Shown here one piece after another: positions 1 to 9,276 of a stretch of DNA of 27,128 bases. Each line of letters begins with the position of its first letter. The stretch's first letter is position 1. Under the pieces are notes generated by a model. That model had not been told where the DNA came from. It saw nothing but the letters and a program-made list of their open reading frames with translations, and made no database searches. Position numbers and translations under genes: made by a program. Origin of the DNA: Spinellus fusiger (lineage: Eukaryota > Mucoromycota > Mucoromycetes > Mucorales > Phycomycetaceae); the NCBI GenBank assembly GCA_025094145.1, contig JALLLS010000157.1, positions 1 to 27,128 of the forward strand. The letters are read 5' to 3'.

Positions 1-54
1 GAGGACTATGAAGATGAGGACGATGAAGATGAGGACTATGAAAATGTAGAATAA
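1..54 (+). CDS. 3' end of a gene with an acidic C-terminal tail (partial)
   Basis: The first 51 bases read as EDYEDEDDEDEDYENVE followed by TAA (52-54) and a second in-frame TAA. The tail consists almost wholly of Asp, Glu and Tyr and comes from a short imperfect DNA repeat (GAGGACTATGAA and variants). Acidic tails of this kind end many nuclear, chaperone and nucleolar proteins, but 17 residues cannot identify a family. The stop lies only 27 bp before the left arm of the inverted duplication, so that structure begins in or just after the 3' UTR. A purely non-coding trinucleotide repeat remains possible. Confidence 0.45.
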   Translation, partial: EDYEDEDDEDEDYENVE

Positions 55-81
55 TAAACAGAGCAATAGAGCAGATAAAAA

Positions 82-1203
82 GAGGTGTGTATAGAATATC
101 TTGAATAGGCCTCTCATAGGCCTCTCATAGGCATTGGCTATGGATAGAACAGGCTTAGATAGATAGATCAGAGATAGAATATGCATACACAACTGTCTAT
201 AGGCTGGTGTTCTCTTACTGATCAACAGTACTATAAATACCACCCCTTGCTTCTCTTCATGGCTGTCGTTTGTTAATAACTTCATATCAACGAGGAACCA
301 GTGGAGGCGGGACAAGAAGCCACTTACAATCCTCCTCTTCTGTCCTGATGAGTGCATTGGACTTGGAAACAAATGTGGTGCTGGAGACTCTTACTTTTGG
401 ATGCCACATGAATTCATCTTTTAGTTGATATTCTTTAGAATAGAGTGTATAACAGTAGTATCTTGAATGTAGAGAAGCATCTTTTGTACAGTCTTCCTAT
501 CAGATCTCATAGAGATAAAGGCACTCTGGTTCTCTTACAAGGTTGAATTGCAAGAGTGTCTTCTATTTATTGTTTTGGTGCATCCATTCGTTATGTATCT
601 GACACCCCGAGGGTTAAAAGTCATTCATTTTATCTATTTATCTTTGCTATTCTATGCATTCTATGCATTCTGAAATTTATTTTTGTCTTGTCCTTGATTT
701 TATGTGAATTAAGCCATTCCGTGTTTATTTTCATGTCTATTTTTTTTCTTTCTTTCTTCAAAGCGAATTGAACACTCGCATGCAGAGCACTTGAATGCAG
801 AAACTGCTTTTTAAAGACCAGGGTGTGTAGGTGTGTAGCGTGAGGTAATGACGGAGGGGTCATTGACAGTGCAGCACAAGCGCCAGAAAGCGTCGCCAAC
901 AACATTGAGGAGGGTTGTGAGTGCAGAGAAGTTGATGCGCGTGGGCAGTTCGTGGCTGGATCGAGGAAACGCCAGATGTGCGATGTAGATCATCGTATAA
1001 ATACCCGTGTGCTGCAACTGCATGAGGTAGAATGTAATGCCAAATCCTAGATCAGAAGTTAGTTATGAAAATGAGGTCTTTAAGGCTCACCCAAAGAGTG
1101 TATTGCGTTACCATGAGTCTTGAAAAAGAAAGCTAGACGGAGAAGATCATGGCATAGATCATAGTTTGCTGTGATCTGAACCTTGGCTTCACCAAAACTA
1201 AGA
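82..1203. repeat. Left arm of a 1.12 kb inverted duplication
   Basis: The reverse complement of this segment matches 3300-4423 almost base for base. Similarity starts sharply at 82 and stops at 1203. Differences noticed are a poly-T run one base shorter here and a G-to-A change at a splice donor in the other arm. The outer end carries a tandem 13-bp unit containing AGGCCTCTCAT. No clear target-site duplication was found outside the arms: the left flank ends GATAAAAA and the right flank begins ATCTATTT. The arm contains the 3' part of a Mucorales-type gene on the minus strand (811-1203) plus about 730 bp that I cannot assign. Confidence 0.95.
811..1203 (-). pseudogene. 3' fragment of a Mucorales multicopy family protein, inverted copy
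   Basis: Read on the minus strand, this copy starts at FGEAKVQ and continues through DLLRLAFFFKTHG. It crosses a 44-nt intron at 1090-1047 (donor GTGAGC, branch-like CTAAC, acceptor CTAG) and resumes in frame as GFGITFYLMQLQ, ending at a stop at 811. The text resembles the C-terminal part of a repeated, uncharacterised family I associate with Mucorales genomes, in which a PDAVIS...FGEAKV segment is followed by a hydrophobic TFYV stretch. This copy keeps a normal splice donor, unlike the copy in the right arm. It is cut at the inner arm boundary, so the 5' part of the gene is absent here. Family membership is from memory, not alignment. Confidence 0.6.
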
Positions 1204-1899
1204 CGGTGTAATCCAGAGCGTATTTGTAAACCCTTTGTTTGAAACTACACTCATAAGGCGTCATCAGGCGGCAAACAAGAAACGGGATGACTCTAGTTCT
1301 CTGAGTAGCTCTTTGGAAACCCTTGGTCATGCTTCAGATACAACAGTACTGAGGTTCAAGCCCAGGGTATCATGGACGTTCAGTCGGCCTAGCAAGCTCA
1401 CAACTTACTGTAACAAGCATCTCTCCATTAAACAGTTCACAATGGAAAAAATAGACTTTATCAGTATAAGCAATATTGTATTCATTACATTGATATATAC
1501 ATATATATATATAAGAATGGAGTGAAAATCAAGCTAAGAACATCACTGCCAAAGAGTCGCATTTGCGTCAGAGGAAGATGAGAAGAAACAAGGAAGAGAT
1601 GAATTTTTTATTAAAGAAGTAAACAAGGACACTTTTTATACTATTCTGCTATTTTATTCCCTATAACATAGGGGTTTATCTACTTTTCCCTTCAACAGTA
1701 CTTTTAACCAACATCCAAGAAGATAGAGTGGTCAAACCCCACTATCTCATACATCTTCCATTTTCTTTTCCTTATTACATTGTAGTCCCGTGTATAAATG
1801 AGTGGATGGTGAACCAATTTTGATTTTTTATTCTTCATAAATAAGACAGAGGTCTTTTCTTCTCTCTTATGACTTATTCAAAAGATGACCTTAAGCAGT
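1204..1899. other. Loop DNA with no recognised gene
   Basis: This is the left part of the loop between the inverted arms. It holds a short TA-rich microsatellite near 1494-1513 and unassigned sequence. Its open frames look like chance. If the transposase that follows was once complete, a terminal repeat should lie here, but I could not pair one with sequence downstream. Confidence 0.5.
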
Positions 1900-2660
1900 A
1901 GAAATAACAGGCTATTAGTAAGAACATAAAGATAGTCCCATCAAAAGAAGAGAGCATACTATGTTTATTAGAGGTCAAATCATAGGACAATGGAAAAGAT
2001 ATGCTACTTATCAAGAGATTGCTGATGATCTTGACATCCCAAAGAGCACAGATTGTCCTATTGTATAAAACAAGGTTGATTTGGCCAGTGGAGAGGTGGA
2101 GTAACATATTTTGGTCTGACAAATCTCGTTTAACAGTTATGGGCAATGATAATGGACTAGAGTGATCAGGAAGAAAGGTGAAAGGTATGAGGAGCGTCAT
2201 ACGCAATAAACATACAAGTATGGCAAGGGCTCAGCCATGGTGTTGGGGTTGCTCTTGGCACGAAGGTGTAGGACATCTTATACTCTTGTAGAGATCGATT
2301 GATCAAGACACGTATGTGAATGGAGTTGCCAAATACTTTCTTTCTTAGTTCCATAAATTGAAGAGAATCTTAAAGAGACCATGCTCTTCCAAGAAGACAG
2401 TGCTCCTTGCCACAAAGAGCATAAAGTAGATAGTACAAACAAGAGAGATGTAGTATTGAAGGTTTTGATTTTTGGCCTGCACAAAGTCCAGATCTTAACC
2501 CAATTGAATATGTCTGGGCTTATCTTGAAAAGAAGATTGAGCTGCTTTGAACAAGCATAACCAATGCAAAACAGCTTGAACAATGCTTGCATAGTAAATA
2601 GCAGAAGATTCCAAAAACTCATTTGGAAATTTTAGTAGAGAACGACCAGCCCAAAAGCAG
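1900..2660 (+). pseudogene. Decayed Tc1/mariner-type transposase
   Basis: Several plus-strand islands match Tc1-type transposase in the expected order. At 1961-2060 a helix-turn-helix stretch reads RGQIIGQWKRYATYQEIADD, ending in a stop. Near 2105-2130 lies FWSDKS, the first catalytic Asp region. Near 2165-2260 come a GERYEE-like segment and MVWGC-like remnants. At 2384-2413 FQEDSAPCH carries the second Asp, and at 2470-2541 WPAQSPDLNPIE carries the third acidic residue. A tail-like KIPKTHLEILVEN follows. The islands lie in different frames with several stops, and the part between the helix-turn-helix and the first Asp is far too short, so an internal deletion is likely. The copy cannot encode an active enzyme. 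No terminal repeats were paired. It lies wholly inside the loop of the inverted duplication. Confidence 0.85.
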
Positions 2661-3692
2661 CGAAGAATTCTTTCGTCTGAAGCGCAATGGTGCATTGAGA
2701 ATAAGGCTCAATCGATATTGAAGGCGTTTGTCAATCATTTTGGTCATTTGAAAAAGCAAAAGGACATTCATCGATACCGGTCAATCATCATCAAACATGT
2801 TCTTGAGAGCGAGGCCGAACTTGATAAAATGAAAGCTTGGAGACAGACAGCATCATGGGATCATTTTTGGATGGAGAAACAACGAGAGCTTGCTGAACTG
2901 AACACTCAAAAGAGCTCTCCAGACCACGCCACAAGTGTTCTGAGAACTGAAGCAGCGTCAGTGACTAGCCAACACATGTCTTGCACTATATCTGAAACAG
3001 AGAATGACGATAGGTACATCTGTGGAGTACCTAACAGTGCCATTGATACCAGGGATACCACCAATACCCACTCCCTGCCCAAGAAGCAGCAAACTACTTG
3101 CATACGCCTTAAAGGATGAAAAATGTATTGGCGAAAACGAACTGACATGCTCGTACTTTGACCCCATCTTGTCATGTCTCCTTGCTAATCCAGCCAATGG
3201 TGTGCCCTTGTGCTGGTCAGATATTACTATGACCGAAACATCTTAGCAAAGATCGGACGCTGTGATCAGCAAAATAAGACAACTTTTGTTTGGTCCATCT
3301 CTTAGTTTTGGTGAAGCCAAGGTTCAGATCACAGCAAACTATGATCTATGCCATGATCTTCTCCGTCTAGCTTTCTTTTTCAAGACTCATGGTAACGCAA
3401 TACACTCTTTGGATGAGCCTTAAAGACCTCATTTTCATAACTAACTTCTGATCTAGGATTTGGCATTACATTCTACCTCATGCAGTTGCAGCACACGGGT
3501 ATTTATACGATGATCTACATCGCACATCTGGCGTTTCCTCGATCCAGCCACGAACTGCCCACGCGCATCAACTTCTCTGCACTCACAACCCTCCTCAATG
3601 TTGTTGGCGACGCTTTCTGGCGCTTGTGCTGCACTGTCAATGACCCCTCCGTCATTACCTCACGCTACACACCTACACACCCTGGTCTTTAA
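2619..3692 (+). pseudogene. Broken gene of a Mucorales multicopy family, loop plus right arm
   Basis: An open frame from about 2619 to 3119 includes RRILSSEAQWCIENKAQ and WRQTASWDHFWMEKQRELAE. Coding similarity then passes to a second frame (about 3060-3246, with SYFDPILSCLLANP). That frame meets a TAG at 3244-3246 and continues as SDAVISKIRQLLFGPSLSFG into the right arm. The last part reads GFGITFYLMQLQ to a stop at 3690-3692. The equivalent of the 44-nt intron is 3413-3456, but its donor reads AT instead of GT, so normal splicing should fail. Three lesions (frame change, TAG, donor loss) make this a pseudogene. The family has no function known to me. The link between the 2619-3119 frame and the rest is inferred from position and strand. 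Confidence 0.6.
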
Positions 3693-4423
3693 AAAGCAGT
3701 TTCTGCATTCAAGTGCTCTGCATGCGAGTGTTCAATTCGCTTTGAAGAAAGAAAGAAAAAAAAATAGACATGAAAATAAACACGGAATGGCTTAATTCAC
3801 ATAAAATCAAGGACAAGACAAAAATAAATTTCAGAATGCATAGAATGCATAGAATAGCAAAGATAAATAGATAAAATGAATGACTTTTAACCCTCGGGGT
3901 GTCAGATACATAACGAATGGATGCACCAAAACAATAAAATAGAAGACACTCTTGCAATTCAACCTTGTAAGAGAACCAGAGTGCCTTTATCTCTATGAGA
4001 TCTGATAGGAAGACTGTACAAAAGATGCTTCTCTACATTCAAGATACTACTGTTATACACTCTATTCTAAAGAATATCAACTAAAAGATGAATTCATGTG
4101 GCATCCAAAAGTAAGAGTCTCCAGCACCACATTTGTTTCCAAGTCCAATGCACTCATCAGGACAGAAGAGGAGGATTGTAAGTGGCTTCTTGTCCCGCCT
4201 CCACTGGTTCCTCGTTGATATGAAGTTATTAACAAACGACAGCCATGAAGAGAAGCAAGGGGTGGTATTTATAGTACTGTTGATCAGTAAGAGAACACCA
4301 GCCTATAGACAGTTGTGTATGCATATTCTATCTCTGATCTATCTATCTAAGCCTGTTCTATCCATAGCCAATGCCTATGAGAGGCCTATGAGAGGCCTAT
4401 TCAAGATATTCTATACACACCTC
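3300..4423. repeat. Right arm of the 1.12 kb inverted duplication
   Basis: This is the reverse complement of 82-1203. The inner boundary is at 3300 (TCTTAGTTTTGG) and the outer boundary at 4423 (CACACCTC). It lies 15 bp from the next mobile element, which begins at 4439. The plus strand carries the end of the broken Mucorales-family gene (to 3692); the remaining 730 bp are unassigned. One open run there, from about 4023 to 4216, has no family I recognise. Confidence 0.95.
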
Positions 4424-4438
4424 ATCTATTTATACATA

Positions 4439-4482
4439 CACTATTTTTGGAAATAATTTGCGCACCCTCAGAAAAATACTGC
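4439..4482 (+). repeat. Left terminal inverted repeat of the 745 bp element
   Basis: It pairs with the reverse complement of 5140-5183. Shared blocks include CACTATTTT, GGAAAT and CTCAGAAAAA. Confidence 0.85.
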
Positions 4483-4597
4483 TACTTTTTTTTTTTACTT
4501 TTTACTTTTTTACATATTTTATATTTTATATTTTACATTTTATATTTTACACAAAGTGTATGAAATTTATCAATGTGAATTTTTACTTGAATATGTT

Positions 4598-4861
4598 TCA
4601 AATCTCGAAGAAGAGTAACGACAAAAATCCCTTAAGATCACTGATAAGAACATCGCTAAATGCTTCAGTAATCCTCATATTCAAAGCCTCACTTTCCAAG
4701 AGCTTTTCTATTTTAAGCTTACTCTTCACAACAGACCAAAATTGCTCAATCCGATTAAGCTCAGGAAACTCTGGTGGAAGAGATAAGCATCCATAGTCGC
4801 GACTTGCAATAACTCTACTAATTCTTTTAGTGAAAGTGTGCTTTCTTAAATGATAGATCAC
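4598..4861 (-). pseudogene. C-terminal stub of a Tc1/IS630-type transposase
   Basis: The 87-residue minus-strand frame contains LPPEFPELNRIEQFWSVVKS, the last block of the DDE domain in IS630/Tc1-type transposases. There the consensus SPELNPIE carries the final catalytic acid; here Pro is replaced by Arg but the Glu is kept. The N-terminal helix-turn-helix and the first two catalytic Asp blocks are missing. Sequence at 4862-5090 on the same strand shows only broken pieces. The stub belongs to the element bounded by 4439 and 5183 and is a different lineage from the transposase in the loop at 1900-2660. Confidence 0.85.
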
Positions 4862-5139
4862 ACTTTTCCATCATAAAGTTGTAGCCTTTTTGATGGCCTT
4901 GGGATCTGACTATAAGTCCAGGGTGGTTAATTCCAATTAAGTACTGTAGTCTGTGATATTTTGAAGAAGAAAACATTCTTTATCTACATCCATAAATATG
5001 GGCTTATTTCCAGATTCATTGATAACATTTCCCTGTCCATCTCCATAGTAATTTTTTAAGCCCACTCTTGAAGAAATAATATTTCGAAATGCAAAAGATA
5101 TTTATAAAACTGTGCAAAAAAATAAAAATAAAAAAGTGT

Positions 5140-5183
5140 GCAATTTTTTTCTGAGTTTGTGCGAATAATTTCCGAAAATAGTG
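5140..5183 (-). repeat. Right terminal inverted repeat of the 745 bp element
   Basis: It ends CCGAAAATAGTG immediately before the TA at 5184-5185 and pairs with 4439-4482. Confidence 0.85.
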
Positions 5184-5600
5184 TATATGTTTTTATTTTC
5201 CTTCAGAAGGCTAACTTTGTTAAGTAACCTCTTTATTTCACTAAGTCAGCAACGCTACTATGTGGCAGACAACTCACCCAAGAACTCTTCATGTTTGTAT
5301 TTTATTTCTCGCGTGCTCCGACATTACACAAACTTCTTTCCGTAAGTAGGACCAACTATTATCGGAAAAATGAAAAGAACAAAGCGTTCTATTAAAGCAT
5401 ATTTTTCAAACAACAGAAAGATGTGCCACACAAAGATGCTCCATTTGTTATTATTATTATTGTTATTATTATTATTAGAGGTATCTGTTGCTATAACAAC
5501 AGCCATAAACACTTGCTTTTCTCTTTTTCTCTTTTCTTTCTTTCTTTTCTTTTCTCTTTCTCTTTTTCTCTGTTAAAATTATTATATATCTACTCCTTTT
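5184..5600. other. Upstream region of the kelch gene
   Basis: It contains a TTA/TTG trinucleotide run (about 5447-5476) and a long CT-rich tract (about 5513-5571) just before the start codon. Pyrimidine tracts close to the transcription start are common in fungal promoters, so this is a plausible core promoter and 5' UTR. No TATA box can be assigned confidently. Confidence 0.5.
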
Positions 5601-6575
5601 ATGCTTCCTATAAACCAATGGTTTTTATGTCATCTGCTGTCATGTTTCCTTGGCAACGTCTTGGCAAGTTATGAAGCCATGTCTCAGTCAGAGAGTCCTA
5701 TAAAAGACCGATTTGCTGCTGCTACATTTATATATAACAACGCACTCTACACTTACGGAGGAACAACACGCGACAGTCTCTATAGCAACGACTTTTTGTG
5801 CACTTCTATTAATCCTAACAATGGACACATAGTGAAAGAAGTAGTTCCTCTCCCTCTTCCAGGACCCTCTTGTACCTATTCCCAGGCAGTGGTTGTTAAG
5901 GACACTGTCTATCTTTTTGTAGGCAGTGGACCTGGACTCCAATCCAATGACACAATACCTATCTACACTTATGACTTTGCTATTAAGAATGATGTATGGA
6001 AGCGAGTCAATACTACTCTTGTTGGGGCAACATCAGGGCCACCTGTAAGAAGAGATTTCACTGCTACATTGGCCTCAAATGGCATAGTGTATACGTATGG
6101 AGGCAGTGATCTTTCTCTCAGCACCAATCTAAATGACATTTGGTCGTTTGATCCGGTCACTTATCGGTATGCAAATATTACACAGCCTGGCCAAGCCTAC
6201 ATGGCAGCACATACAGCCACCGCTCTTTTGTAAGTCCACTCTCCTCTCAGTCTTTTTTGTCATGAACAGCAGCTCATACGTAAAGGGTGGAATAGGGATG
6301 GGTCTATTGTGTTTGTTACTGGCAGTACATCTGATAACTCCACCTCTACTTCGAATCTATTGGATCCTGCTTTTGCTACTGTTTACAATGTCTACTCTAA
6401 CCAATGGACTGTCAAGAGTATTGGAGGTGCTCAAGTGAATGCAAGAGCGAGTGCAAGTGCTGTTCTTGGTAAGAGCTACTTCTCTATAAGAAGAATATAT
6501 ATTCACTCACTTATTACTATAGCACCTGATAACAGTTCTATTTATCTGTTGACAGGCAAGTCATCAAAATACGAG

Positions 6576-6607
<32 letters not shown>

Positions 6608-8813
6608 TGTTATTTATACCTGTACTTAGGAAACAATGCTGCTATTGATTGGGAATTGGAAGTATTCAATGATGTGTTTATATTGGATACAGTTCAATGG
6701 AGTTGGTCTAAACCTGATATTCAAGGAACCGACTTTCCTCGTCGATATTATGGTTCTGCTGGATTCATAGATGATAACCATCTTTTGGTAATTAATGGTA
6801 AAGACTCTGTCTATCTACATGTTTATGTATATGAATCTTTATGTATAAAATTCTTGTTCTTAATGGTGTGCTTATCGCTGTCTATTCTTATATAGGGGCC
6901 ACTGGTAACATCTACAATCACGATGTGAATGTTCTGCGTGTGGATGCTAATATCAATCCATCCTTTCTGTGGCTAAGCACACCCGCAGAGTATTTAACTG
7001 GTCTACGCACAGACACAGATTCCTTGAGCGGACTAAGTCCAGGGGCGATTGCTGGTATTGTCATTGGCATTGTTATTTTTGTTGCTGCTCTTCTTATTAT
7101 TGCATGGAGAGCATGGGACGCTATTGTTTCTTTTATTGTCCATCTTCACTATAATGTATTATGGAAGCCTAGGTAAAGTGGACTTTTTCTTCTTATCTCT
7201 TTTAATGAATAACTCGACTCACTCTTACTAGATCAGGAGAACCCCTTTGGACAGAAACATGCCGTCTTATCTCTCGCTTTACTCTTCTTGTTCTCTTTCT
7301 TGCCTTCTTCTCTTTCAATCTGTGGCAGGTATTGAGTAGTGCAAAGGCAACTCTCACTCTCACTGCGAGTGCCACTGTGGTCCCTGTGCCTGATATCCGT
7401 TTCTGCTTTGATGGTTGGCCCAATGGTCCTGAAGTTGACTTTCTCAATCTCACCAATCTGGGTTGCCGTACTGATCTGGGCTACAACTGTCGTGATTTTG
7501 TTACCTTGTTAAATGCCTCTATTCACCAACCAGTGTTTTCGGATCAATTGGGTGATGTTGACTGCTTCTTGTTTTCTCCTCCACGCTGGTTCCAACTCTC
7601 TGACGGGAATCTTCAAGAAGGGAACGGAACCCTGCTACAATTCACCTTCTATGGCAATGCCAATGTCCAGGGAGCCATCCATGTCACTGTCTATCCTCCT
7701 GGCATGGATCCTAATGTGGTTCTTTATAACATCACTACGACCAATATCCCACAGGCCCTGACCAGCCAGCAAATCAAAAAATGGCTCAGCAATGAATTAA
7801 ATAATAAGCAGACAGAGAATATCTATGATCTGTCTCCCTCTACCTATGGCTCTCTTAGCTACCAGATCCAAGACCACCAGTACCTACAGGACAATGGGTG
7901 GAATCAAGTCGGATTTCTGCCTATCCTGAACCACACCGCAGAAGTCACCACTCTCTTTCGTCCTGGTGTCACCAATCCAATGGTCCAAGCCAATTCGTAC
8001 ATGATTGGTCGTCTTGCTGTATTTCCCAACGATTATGCTCTAGTGACATTAAGAGAGCAAAAGGTGTTCTCTCTGCTGAATGCGCTTGGATTTGTGGGTG
8101 GTGTGTTTAGTCTTTTTGTGGCTGTACAGGCATGGTTGTTTGGATTTCGTCCCAACTCTCCTTGGGGTGTTGTCCATCGATGGTCTGTGGGGACACTGAA
8201 GCGTTCTATTAAGCAGCGACTTCGCAATCAATTCGATTCGCTTCGTACTCCCATTCCTCTTGTGAATCCTGTGCACCACCGTTTCTCTGCTCTGAGTCCA
8301 ACAGATAGAAAGCAGCGAGAGGAGGCAGGCGTAGTGTTGGATCCAATGAGAGATGACATTGATCAGGACAATCGATTGGATCTTATGGAAAGACGCATGC
8401 AACTGATGGAACTCTTGTTTAAATCTTATTACATTAATGATGAGATATTTAAAGAGTTGGATTCGGCAGTCAAGCAAAAACAGAACAACGATCTACTGCC
8501 ATTGCTGGGTAGGTCAAGAGATATTTCGATGGATTCTTCTGGATTACCTTCTGGGTTGCCCCTAGAATACCACCATGGCCTTGTACTGTCCACACAGGGT
8601 CCTTCCAATGGTCTTGGGGCGAGTCATCATAGCAGTGTAAATGTGATTGCAGGCGACACAAATACAGACACAGACACCTCATCCATCATGCGACAAAGAA
8701 GACTCTCCTCCCCATCCTGCCATGGAATTCAATGCCCGTGCCCACTGCCTCACTTTGCTGAAGCCCATCCTATCCTTCAGGGAGATCTTCTCTTGAGGCA
8801 CCAGCAGTTCTGA
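5601..8813 (+). CDS. Kelch/beta-propeller membrane protein, six exons, 953 residues
   Basis: Exons 5601-6229, 6296-6468, 6523-6555, 6630-6797, 6896-7172 and 7232-8813 join in phase to 2862 nt with no frameshift. The ATG at 5601 opens a signal peptide (MLPINQWFLCHLLSCFLGN). Residues of about 30-380 repeat kelch-like units (YTYGG, YLFVGSG, VYTYGGS, VFVTGS, LLVINGG) and should form a beta-propeller outside the cell. A membrane helix follows at about 385-405 (AIAGIVIGIVIFVAALLI), then a second at about 437-455. A further domain contains VPDIRFCFDG and several Asn-glycosylation sites. A third helix lies at about 705-731 and is followed by a basic RPNSPWGVVHRWS motif. The last 220 residues are polar and probably cytoplasmic. 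I recall similar kelch-plus-membrane proteins in Mortierella-like and Mucorales fungi, with no known function. The third intron is GC-AG. Confidence 0.88.
6556..6629 (+). other. GC-AG intron carrying a CT/GT microsatellite
   Basis: The donor is CAG|GCAAGT and the acceptor TTAG. Only this boundary keeps the frame: ACA G joins GA AAC to give TGNN. The GC donor otherwise matches the consensus fully, as is usual for GC-AG introns. The 74-nt intron contains runs of CT and GT. Confidence 0.8.
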
Positions 8814-9276
8814 TCAATCATTATTAGGGAATCATCGTGTTAGCATGCAGAATAATAATAAAGCGAGCAAAGTGTATAAATAGCAGTGCATTGAGTCCTG
8901 ACATGCTCATTCAATAACATGGCAAATGCATGGTAAATGTCACACATGGAACACAGATAGTTTACACGTTGTCCTTATCCGCCTTTGAGTGAAGAAGAAT
9001 GAAACGTCACTTGCAGCATACACCAGAACGGCGCTCCAACGTTCCCACCATAGATAGGCAGAGAATAGGAGGGAGACGGAAAATCATCTCTTTTTCTTCT
9101 TAATCTTTTTCTTCTTTTCATTTAGTCATATTTATTCATTGATTCTTGTTGATTCTTGTTGATTCTCTTTCTCTCTTATTGAATTCTCTATCGATTGGCT
9201 GAATTGAATTCTTTGGTAGAGACAGAACATTCATAGGCACAACCACCCACTGTAACCATGAAGCAATAGACATCCC
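8814..9276. other. Intergenic region between the kelch and coiled-coil genes
   Basis: An AATAATAATAAAG stretch about 45 bp after the kelch stop is a plausible polyadenylation region. A 34-codon open frame begins at ATG 8999-9001 (MKRHLQHTPERRSN) and could be a first exon of the next gene or an upstream frame. The rest is AT-rich with a repeated GATTCTTGTT near 9141-9160. Confidence 0.45.

Larger units (their letters stand above)
4439..5183 (-). mobile_element. 745 bp Tc1/IS630-type element remnant with terminal repeats and TA flanks
   Basis: The element starts CACTATTTTTGG and ends CCGAAAATAGTG, each directly flanked by TA (4437-4438 and 5184-5185), the target duplication typical of Tc1/mariner/IS630 elements. 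The terminal repeats match over about 44 bp with scattered mismatches. A transposase stub lies on the minus strand inside. At 745 bp it is about half the usual length, so it is a deletion derivative that would depend on an enzyme supplied elsewhere. Confidence 0.88.

Noticed and set aside
1345..1375. GGTTCAAGCCC string suggesting a tRNA-derived SINE
   Set aside because: The T-stem has a mismatch, no A box lies at the right distance and no tail or target duplication is visible.
82..4423. Interpretation of the arms as terminal repeats of an active Tc1 element
   Set aside because: No TA duplication flanks the outer ends, the arms carry host-type gene fragments, and the transposase in the loop is far older than the arms.
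4133..4796. Two open frames of about 110 codons at 4133-4456 and 4458-4796
   Set aside because: The first is in the outer part of the inverted arm without recognisable similarity, and the second is the antisense shadow of the transposase stub plus poly-T sequence.
8049..8477. 142-codon minus-strand open frame
   Set aside because: It is antisense to the clean last exon of the kelch gene and has no supporting features.
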